Positions 23,746 to 33,700 of a stretch of 36,394 nucleotides of DNA are shown piece by piece (the first letter of the stretch is position 1; every line of letters begins with the position of its first letter). The position numbers and the translations under genes are program-made. This DNA is from Pararhodobacter sp. (GTDB lineage: Bacteria > Pseudomonadota > Alphaproteobacteria > Rhodobacterales > Rhodobacteraceae), in NCBI GenBank assembly GCA_020832805.1, contig JAFIED010000234.1, positions 1-36,394 of the forward strand. Reading direction: 5' to 3'. The notes beneath the pieces were generated by a model that was not told where the DNA came from, searched no databases, and saw only the letters and a program-made list of their open reading frames with translations.

Positions 23746-24693
23746 TCAATAAAGATCCCGGGCCACAAGGCTGACCGTCAGATTGACGCGCCCGCGTGAG
23801 ACCCTGCGCGTCACGTCGGCGTATTGCAGGCCGATTTGCACATCCACAGTCTCTGACACTCTGGGAAAGAGATTGATACCGGCAATCCATTCGTCGCCGG
23901 CCCAGCTGGCACCGACCGACAGCCACGCGTTCAAGCCCACGCCGACACCGGCAAAGACCCCCGGATCGCGTTCCTGATTGCGCACGGCGGTGCCGTAGCC
24001 AAAGGTCAGGTTTGTTGGAAAACGCCGCTCACCGACTGTCAGGTTGGCGATGGTCGTTGATGCAATGAAGTAATTGGTCGGCGTTGCGCGGGGATCGCCC
24101 CAGGAAATCAGGTTTCCCGCGCCGACGGCAACCGATGTGACGCTGCCGGGAAACAGAGGGCCGATCTGCCGGAACACCCGAATGTTGATGTTGCCATCCT
24201 CGCCGAACACCGAGTTGTCACCGCGCCGGGCCCAGGGGGGTTGCGTGCTGACAAGGCCGATCACGACATCAACGCCCAGCGCATTCACGGGATCGCCGAA
24301 ACCGAAGCCAACAGCGCCGGATGCATCGGCGTCGCGCATTGTCCTTTCCCGGCGGTTGGTCAGTGCGCCGCCGGCAAAGCCTGTTCCGTGGGGCAGGCCA
24401 AAGCCGCCGATTATGCCAACGGTGGCGGCCCGCGGTGCGCGCTCGGGGCGCCAGCTGCCGGATTGCCGCGCCAAGGCGCGCAACTGGGCCAGATAGGCCT
24501 CGGCATCCGTCAGGGCAGCACCGGTGCCGGTGCCGGCCGGCAGGTGCAAGGCCGGTTGCGCGCGGGCCGGCGCCCATGTGGCAAGGGAAAGCGCGCCTGT
24601 CATGACCACCCCTGCCGCCAACGCGGACAGGGTGGTGCGTGGCAGGGCGCCGGGGCGACGCGGGCTTGCCCGTCGCGCCTTGCTGGATGCCAT
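23746..24693 (-). CDS. Predicted outer-membrane beta-barrel protein, family not recognised
   Basis: 315 residues from ATG 24693, which has AGGAG at a spacing of six; the longer frame runs back into the adhesin gene. A long basic start is followed by a hydrophobic core and the cleavage motif APARA-QPAL (about residue 45). A short helical region (DAEAYLAQLRALARQSG) comes next. The rest alternates glycine-rich turns and amphipathic strands (GFGFGDPVNALGVDVVIGL, SVTSVAVGAGNLISWGD, GVFAGVGVGLNAWLSVGASW, VDVQIGLQYADVTRR) and ends VSLVARDLY with a terminal aromatic, as expected for an outer-membrane barrel. It directly follows the giant surface protein gene (76 bases) and precedes the proline-rich protein gene. 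It could anchor or export the adhesin; this is inferred from order only. Confidence 0.72.
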   Translation of the reverse strand: MASSKARRASPRRPGALPRTTLSALAAGVVMTGALSLATWAPARAQPALHLPAGTGTGAALTDAEAYLAQLRALARQSGSWRPERAPRAATVGIIGGFGLPHGTGFAGGALTNRRERTMRDADASGAVGFGFGDPVNALGVDVVIGLVSTQPPWARRGDNSVFGEDGNINIRVFRQIGPLFPGSVTSVAVGAGNLISWGDPRATPTNYFIASTTIANLTVGERRFPTNLTFGYGTAVRNQERDPGVFAGVGVGLNAWLSVGASWAGDEWIAGINLFPRVSETVDVQIGLQYADVTRRVSRGRVNLTVSLVARDLY

Positions 24694-24729
24694 GCGGTTC
24701 TCCTCTTGCGTGAATGCCGGCAGGTCTTT

Positions 24730-24756
24730 GCCGCCCGCCGAATGCTGGCGGGCGGC
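24730..24756 (-). terminator. Hairpin after the giant adhesin gene
   Basis: GCCGCCCGCC (24730-24739) and GGCGGGCGGC (24747-24756) form a perfect ten-base-pair stem with a seven-base loop, just after the adhesin stop on the minus strand and before the next gene. No T run follows, so it may be an mRNA-stabilising or partly terminating hairpin inside the operon. Confidence 0.5.
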
Positions 24757-24769
24757 GGCGCGTGGCACC

Positions 24770-27700
24770 TCAGTAAGGTTCGAAGTAGCCAAGATGTTGC
24801 GGGCCAAAGAACGACAGGTCTTCCATCCCGATGTAATCATCGGCATCCAGCGCCTGGAACAGGCCCAGCACATCGACACTCGGACCGCCCTCGTCAATCA
24901 GAACCGCGGACAGGGCAGCATGATCACCATCGCCGGCCAGCATGAAGAAGCGATCACCCGTTTCCAGGCCCTGCAACTGATCGACAGCGGCGACAACGTC
25001 TTCCGTATCGACCTGCGGCACGCCCTGATCAATGGTCACAAGGCCTTGCGGCAAAGCTGTCGTGAACACCAGGAAGCCGGTATCGTCGCCCACCGCCCCC
25101 GACTGGTCGAGCATTTCGAACCGCGTGCCGGAACCGCGCAGATCGGCCGGATCGAAGTTGAACAGCTCGATACTGTCGAATTTCTGCGCGGCAAGTGCAT
25201 CGTTCCCGTAGTCCAGGCCAAAGCCGACCACATAGTTCAAGCCGTTGGCATCCGGATCGGCGTTGAACACAACGATATTGGCGCCGGGATTGGCCAGCGT
25301 GATGGTATCAGACCCCGATCCGCCGTAGACGAACTCATCCCAGAAGGCGACGCTTATCTGGTCGTCGTCTGGCGTTCCCTGGCGCAACCGTGCCGCGACA
25401 AGCTCTCCGCTGCCGGCCTCGATCAGCACGCGTGGCGGTACATCGAAACTGCCCAGATTGTCCGGGTCGAACACCGGGGGCAGATCGGCCAGCAGGATGT
25501 TCGGTGCCCAGGTGGATGCGTCGCCATAGTCATTGGCCTGCGCACCGTCCTCGCCGCCAATATCCAGCCGGGCCATCAGGTCGCCAAAGACCGGATGCGA
25601 GGCCGAGACATAGATCGCATAGGCGATCTGGTCCCCGGCGCGATCCTCGAACGCGAGCGTATTCGATACGATGACCGCATCGCCCTGCAGCCCGCCCAGC
25701 AGGCCGATCCCGGTGAAGGGCCCGTCAAAGCCGGACGCCTCCAGCGCCAGCGGCGCCAAGCCGTCCAGAATCGTCTGGGACGAGGTCTGGGCCCAGCCAA
25801 TGGCATTGTCCTCGACCGTCAGGTCGGCAACCATACCCTGGACCTGCACCAACGAGGCCATGTCGCGCGCCGAGAACACCTGATCGACAGCGCCGACGAT
25901 TTCGTTGCCGGTGATGGTCACGCCATCGGCCTGCCCATTCGCCACCGAGACCGAAATCGCCCCCATGAAGCCGGGCAACATGGTCACGCCCTGCGGATCG
26001 GCGTTCACGAAATCGCGGAAGGTGTTACCCTCGATGGTGATGGCGTCGAACCGGAACGGTACGTCGCCCTCGCCGAACAACTGGATACCGCCGCTGTTGA
26101 AGGCCCCGTCATTGCCGGTAATGGCGACGGCTTCGTTCTGCCCCTTCAGCTCGATCATGAAGTTTCGGCCGAAGAATACCGCATCCCCGCCGCCACCATT
26201 GCCATAGCCATAACCCGTCACGCCCTCGAACAGATCGCCCAGTCCGTCGAAATCGGCTTCGCCGGCATGAACGCCATGGTAAAAGAAATTCTCCTCGATC
26301 TCGGCATCGGTCAGCGACGACATGTACAGATGCCCCGCCATGGGCCGCCAGAACATGTTGTCGACCATCGACAGCCCGTCGATGCCGCTGAGATAGAGCG
26401 CGCCAGACGCGCTGTCACCGCTCATGCCGCCGAACAGGTTGCCCTCGAACAGCCAGTCAGAGGCTACCGTGGGGCCATTGTATGTGCCCCGCGCGGCATC
26501 CGAGCCGGCGTTGAAAACGGGCGCACCCGCAGAGCCGTAGCCGGTGACCACGCTGTTGGCCAGTACAAAGCCGTCCAGCGCCCCCGGCGTGTCGGCCAGC
26601 AGCGACTCGTCCCAGGAAAGGGGTTGGCTGCCCGCCAGCTTCAATCCGTCCAGCGTGACATTGGCAGCGGCAATCGTGACATTGCCGCCGATCATGCTGG
26701 TGCCTTCCCCCTCGTGTGCGGCGCGCAGGGCATCCGCATCGACATTGCCGTCAGCATCCGCCAGATTGGCCGACACACCGGCATTGGCCCCGACCAGCGT
26801 GACCGCCTTGTCGATACGCAGATCCTCGTCAAAACTGCCGGCGCTCAGGCGGATCGTATCACCATCGGTGGCAGCCTCCAGCGCGGCGGCGATGGTGCCG
26901 AACGCGCTGCCCTGTGTTTCATTGACCACCGGGGCGGTGCCCAGCACGTCGACCGTGACCGACCGTTCGCCTGGCTCGGATGTGTTGCCGAATACATCGG
27001 TCGCAACCGCCGTTATGGCATAATCGCCATCCTCGGGGATAACCGCTTCGGCGAACTGTGCCGCCCAGCTGCCGTCCTGATCGGCAATCGCGTTGATTGT
27101 CTCGGCGCCGAAGGTCACCGCCACCGTGACGCCGGGTTCGGCGGTTCCGGTGACGCCGACGCCGTCTTCAAGATCGGCGAACGCGATGATGTCATCGCCT
27201 GCGATGGTGTCAATCTGCGGGGGCAGCGGTGCGTCAAGCCCCATATCGAACCCGCGCTGGATCTCGGTCAGCACTGTTCCATCGTCATCAAGCAGGCGCG
27301 CGACGACCAGGTAGCTGCCGCTGATATCGGGCAGTTCGTCTGCCTCGAAGCGTACCGACCAACGCCCGGCATCCGTTGCCGCAACGGTCTTGGTGACGCC
27401 CTCGATCTCTATCTGGACGGTCGATTCCGGGATTGCCAGACCAGAGATGTCGATCCCCTCGGCCCTTTCGGCGATATTCACCCGGTCATCGTCTGCAATC
27501 ACCATGATCGCCAGGTCCGGGAAATCCAGCACGAAATCGACCTCGAAGTTGCTCAGGTCAGGATCGGGCAGATCTTCCAGGCCGATGATGGTGACAGTTC
27601 CCGCGCCGATCACGGTACGACCATCTGCCTGAAGTGCCGTCAAGGTGATCTCGGCATCGTCGACAAGCTCGATCACCACGCCGCGGGGCAATTGCGCGCC

Positions 27701-30700
27701 GCTCAGGTCGATATCCTGATCTGCCACCAGCGTTACCGTTCCGCCGACCAGGACATTGCGCAGATCCGTATCCGGCCCCGGATTGGTGACAATCAGATTG
27801 CCGTTTCCGCGCACCTCGGCCAGACCCAGCGTATCGGCCTCGATGGTCAGTGTCGCCGCCGAACGGATTTCGACGATGGTGCGACCGGCATCGGGCAATG
27901 TGCCAGCGAAAGTCACGCTTTCAGGCACTTCGACCGTTGCCCGGCCCATGACCGTGACAGAACCGAGTTCGGCATCGGCGGTGAGTTCCCGAATGGCAAT
28001 GCTGCCAGCGCCGAAGGCTTCACGCCCGTCGATCTGGGTTGCCTGCGCGGCAAAGACCCGGCCCTCGGCAATGGACAGCGAGAAATTGCCCAGATTGCCG
28101 AAGAACTCGGATGACAGGGTGATGAACGCCGTCATCGTGCCGTCAACCGCCACACCGGCAAGATCGGCGAAGGGTCGTGCACTGAGCCCGGTAAGCGCCA
28201 CATTGCCCGGGCCTGTCACCTGCAGCCCGTCAAGCCGCGCGGCGTTGGCGGTCATGGTGGCGCCTTCCAGCACCTCGAAAACGGCGCTGCCGACAGAGGT
28301 CCATAGCAGCATGTCACCGGCAACCTGCGCCACCAGAGACTCAACCTCTATGTTCGACAGGTCGATCTGCGGCGCCTGCTGCAGATTGGTCAGCGTGACC
28401 GATGTCCCGGCACCGCCGGTGATCTCGCGTTCCAGTGCCTGTGTTGCACTGATCGTCAGGCTGACACCATCCTCGAGCCGCAGATCGAAGGGCCCGAGAT
28501 CAAGTTCGTCAGGCAGTACGACATCCTCGGACAGGGTCAGGACCCTGCCGTCGAAATTGGCCAGCAATCCAAGCCCGCCCAGATCCTCCAGACTGACCCC
28601 GACTATCTCCAGCCGGCCCGCGCCTTCGACCGCGGTTTCGCCCAGATGCTCGCCGGTTATCGTCAGCGTGGCGCCTGCCTGCACGAAGACCGTCATGCCA
28701 TCCGGTAGCGGCCCGTCGAAGAATGTATCGCGCTGCACGATGATGAAGCCGCGTTGATTCGCGGCGATCTGGCCCAGGTCATGGCCCGGCATCAGATCAA
28801 GGATCAGCAACTCACCCAGCCCGTTTGTGGCGACGCCATCCATGAACGAGGAGTCTTCGACCACGAAGGTACGCCCGCGCGGAATGTCCAGCGCATTGCT
28901 GTCCAGATCGCCGGTGAACTGGTCGCGGGCGCCGCCGAACCAGATCGCACTGGTGATGACCTCGATCCCGGCAAGGTCGGTGCCGCTGTCATCGCGCCAG
29001 GGGTTGGTAAAGAGTTGCGCCAGAAACGACCCGTCGCCCACCAGATCGGCATTGGTCAGGCTGCCCGGGCTGGCACGCAGCACCGTGCCTTCCTGCAGTT
29101 CAACGTCATAGGCCCCGAAGCTGGACCAGTAGCTCATTGTCATCGATTCGACGACGGTGACCGAGACCTGCGCGTCAGCTGCGTTCAGCGTATTGAGGTT
29201 GAACCAGAAATCACCGCGCCCGACCTCTATCTCTACCGTGCCCTCGCCGTTGATGGTCTTGCCCGATGCCTGGCGAGGCGTCAGCACCAGCGTGGCGTCG
29301 GCCGGCACGTCAAAGGTCATGCGCGGTGGCAGCAGAATGGTGCCGCCGGTCAGATCCGCGGTCTCGCCCGGGGCCAGCGCCATGGTCAGGCTGGGCACGT
29401 TGATCAACGACAGGTTGACCCCGGCTGCCAGCGCGTCTGCGGTCAGGCCGGTGATCGACAGATCGCCGTTCCAGCCCCAGATCCGCGCCCCGTCGGCGGT
29501 GTCCAGATCCACCGTCAGCGAGACGCCCGAGGCGATCTGGATCTGGCTGCTCCATGAATTCAGGAAACTGATGTCAGCGTCAAACGCGGTCAGATCCAGA
29601 TCCTGGGTCAGCCAGAGCCGGTCGCCGACGAATATCTCGGTGACATCGGAATCGGCCAGCGCCTCAATCAACTGCCCCTGATTGTAGACAACGACCGAGT
29701 CGAATTCGACATTGCTGGCATCGAACCCGCCGACGATTTCGCCACCCACCCGGATGATTGCCGGAAAGGAACTGGGATCAGCCGTCACGGGCAGGCGGTA
29801 ATTCTCGCCTTCTTCAAACCCGGCCGGCAGGAACACCGTGGGTACCCGTACCCCGCCGCTGGTGAAATCGACCTGGTTCAGGTCTATCGTCTGGCCGGGC
29901 AGCAACTGCCCCCAGGGGAAATTGGCGAACACGTCAAGGTTCAGATCGAAGTCCCCGGCAAGCTTGTAGGCCGGCCACCAGGGGAAGTTCTCGCGCATTT
30001 CAAGCGTGTGCGCAAAGCCCCGCGGGGTCCAGTAGACCGCCGAGTTGAACAAGAGTTCATCCACGCCAACAAGCTCGGTATTCTCGCCGATCCCCAGGAT
30101 GCCGCCGCTGCCTTGCAGGATATTGCTTGCATCCGGATTGGCTGCCTGTTCCTCCTCGGATCGCTCGCCCAGGTCGATGGTGCTGTTCTCGATGACGATG
30201 ATCGGCTCGTCGCCATCAGGCAATTCGGTGGTGACGCCGCTGAAATCGAACACCACCCGGTCATTCCCGCCCAAGGTCTGGATGTTCATGCCTGACAGCG
30301 TGGGCGTGGGGTTGGTGTCGGCGTCGTAACTGGCATCAAAGAACGGGGCGACATCGATTATCAGCGTGTTCGCCTCGTCCGTTCCCGTGATTGTCAGTGC
30401 TGCTGCCTGTTCCGGCAGCATGATGAAGGCTTCGGTATCCGGCATGGTCAATGCATCGCGCGTGCCCAGAGAAGCCTCGCGGATATCGACCGCATCGACG
30501 GTGACACTGCCGAAATCGGTGTCGTCAAGCGCCCCGGCCACGGCCAGGGTCCCATTGCCCGAGATGGCACGGCCGTCTACTGCCCCCGCTTGCAGCGACA
30601 GGGTCACGCCCGCCGGGATTACCAGGTCGGCCATCGGTGGCAGCAGACCCTCGAATGCCACCACGTCACCTGCGACCTCTACCGTCAGGCCCCCCCCGGG

Positions 30701-33700
30701 CTGAACCTGTGACAGGTCGACACCGGCGGCATCCTCGTTCAGATCGGTAATGCGCACATCGCCGTCACCCGTGACCGACACGCCGTCAGCCTGTGCTGCG
30801 GTCAGGGTCAAGGTGGCGCCTTCGGCGACCTCATAGGCGCTGATGCGATCCGCGCTGCCGTTGTCGCGCAAGTCCACCTCGCCCGACACCCCGGCGATTA
30901 CCGTTTCCAGATCAAAGCCAGACAAATCCAGCGTCGAGGTCATGCCGGCGATGCGGGCACCACCGTCGCCTGAAACGCGCGCCGCATCCGCCTGGGCGCC
31001 GCTGAAATGCACGGTGACATCGGCGGCAAGCACCAGATCGGCACCCGCAAAATCGGCGTCGTCTGCAAAGGCCAGCACGCCGTCGCCACCCACCGCCACC
31101 GTGGCGCTGCCCAGTGCACCCGTGAACGTGCTGTCGCCATCGATCATCAGGCTGGCGTCGATGATGTTCACGTCAAACTGCGTCAGGTCGCCATCCAGCG
31201 GCAGGCCGGTCACCACCAGCGTTCCGTCACCGACAACGACCACCCCGTCGATCCGTGCGTAATCGACGCTCAGCGTCACGCCTTCGGCCACGTCGACGCG
31301 GCCAATGCCGAACTCGCCCGTAAAGGTCATGTCCTCGGCGATCAGCGCGGTGATCCGGCTCAACCCTTCGGGCAGCGTTGCCGGGATCCCGATACCGGCG
31401 TCATCGGCCATCAGGCGCACGCGCAGTGCACCGCCGCCTGCAAAGACCGCCTCTTCGGCGACTTGACCGGGGTTCACCGTAAGCTGCCTGGAAGCGCTGA
31501 TGGCGATATCGGCCAGATCGGTGACGGTGTCATTACCAGAAATATCGACGGTCGATGTGACCCGCACCGCCAGGGCCACGGTGGCAGCGACGCCGGAAAG
31601 ATCGACATCGTCTGACAGTGACGTGACCAGCAAGCGCCCCGATCCGCCGACGGTGGCGCCCGACATCTGCGCGGCCGCACCGCGCAGCGCCGCTTCGTCG
31701 CCCAGATCGAAGCTGGCATCGGCCACCCTGGCATCCGGCGCGACGATCAGTTCGCCGTCGCCGATTACCTGCAGCATGATCGCGCCCATGTCGCCGGTGA
31801 TTACGGCGGGCGCTGCATTCGTGGTGATGACGGTGCCCTGTGCGGCGGCGGTAACGCCCGAGAAATCCTCGTCCAGCGCGGCCTGCATGTTCTGCAGGAT
31901 CGCCAGACCGTCGCCCGTGATCGACCGGCCCGCCGCCTCGATCGCATCAAGCGTCAGGGTGTTGCCGGCCAGCAGCACATCCGCACTGCCCAGCGTTCCC
32001 GTGAAATCCACGTCAACATCCAGGATGACCTGCACCATCGAACTTTGCGCGTTGGACAGGTCGGAAAGCGGCCCCAGACCCATGATGTCGGTCTGGCCCT
32101 GGCCGATGATCTCGCGCCCGTCGGCCTGTTCGATCCCCAGTGTCAGCGTGGCATCCTCGGCCACCGAAAGCCGCGCAGCGCCCAGCATGGTTTCGGCTGG
32201 CAGCATCACATCCACAGCGACGACCGCGTCGATGATCGCGCCATTCGGCGCCTGGATCTGCGAGAAATCAACAGGCTCGGTGCCGATCCCCAGGATGCGC
32301 ATGCCGATGCCGCCGGCGCCCTGAAGCTCTGCCGCCAGCCCGTCGGCATGTTCGGCATTCAGCGTGACCCGCGCGCCCTGCGCAATCTGCAGCCCGGCCA
32401 GGACAGCCAGTTGCGCCGAGACTGCCTCGCCAGCCTCGCTGATGTCAAAAAGGCCGCCGCGCACGAAGATCGTGTTGCCTTCGGCAGCCACTGCCAGCGC
32501 GCCTTCAAGACTGGCGAAATTGGCCCCCGCCGGGGTGTCGGAATCGACAACGATGGGGTCGACCGCCAGGACCGAGAAATCGGCGGAAACCGGCGCGGCG
32601 GGTGGATTGCCTACGGTGTTCGTCCAGCCCGTGCCCAGAGTGACCGCGCCATCGGCGTCGATATTGCTGGTTGCACGCAGCGTCGCCAGCCAGACCATGC
32701 CCCCGCTGTCGGTGACCATGCGCAGGTTGGTCAGCGTGCCGCCGTCGGCGCTCAGATCCTCCAGTTCCAGCCCTTGAGGCGCGAAATCGAAGCGCAATTC
32801 GACTGTCGCCACGTCGCCGACGGAAATCACCGCCTGTGACACCGAGATTTCTGGCGCCGTCGCAGGCGCGGTGTCCAGCGTGAACGACGCCGTTGCGGCG
32901 GCACTATCCAGCCCCTCGGCGCTACGGGCAATGGCCGTAACCTCGTAGTCGCCATCATCGAGTCCGTCAAAGGCGACCGACCAGACGCCGTCGTCATCGG
33001 CCTCGGTTTCAAGGCTTTCGCCATTCACGCTGACAATCACCGTGACACCGGGGGTTGCCGTGCCCGAGACGATGACGCCGTCCGCCGCTGCCGCCGCATT
33101 CACTATCCCTGCGGCGCCGATCTCGGCGATCACCGGTGTATCGGGCGCAACGGGTTCAACCGGTTCTTCCGGGTCTGTGGGTTCTTCCGGGTCTGTGGGT
33201 TCCTCCGGGTCCGTGGGTTCCTCCGGGTCGGCGGGCTCTTCCGGCTCATCCGTAAAGAATGCGGCGATACTTTCACCCGCCTGCAGGCGCTGCACCAATG
33301 TCCCCTGGACCAGTGCCTGCTGCGCAACCACGCCCGGTACATCCTCTGCGGCGGCGATGCGACCGTTCACAATGGCGGCGCCGGTGGCGATGTCTCCTGC
33401 CTTGCCGTCCAGCCCTTCGACACCTTCTGCCGCCGCCGCTGCTTCGATCGCCGCCTGCAGCACCTCGGCATCGTCAAGTGCGTTCAGGTTCAGTACCGCC
33501 AGTGCCAACTGCTGCGCGATCTCTGCGCTGGCTTCGGCCGGGCTGGTGCTTGCCGCTGCCGTCAGGTTGATCAGCGTTGCGATCTGTGCCGCCGCCTTCA
33601 TCGCAGCCAGACCGACTGCAGCAACGTCGGGGTCGGCGCTGGCCGCCATCTCGGCATAGTCGGTATTCAGCAGGTCGAAATCCTCGGGCAGCCCCAAGGC

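Noticed and set aside
24524-28114. Long plus-strand open frame (1196 codons) opposite the adhesin gene
   Set aside because: It is the antisense shadow of the repetitive adhesin; its composition (His, Gln, Arg rich) has no domain and it has no ribosome site.
25000-33300. CRISPR array or DNA tandem repeats within the adhesin
   Set aside because: The repeats are only protein-level and diverged, with no constant direct repeat and spacer pattern; only the 18-base linker repeat is a DNA repeat.
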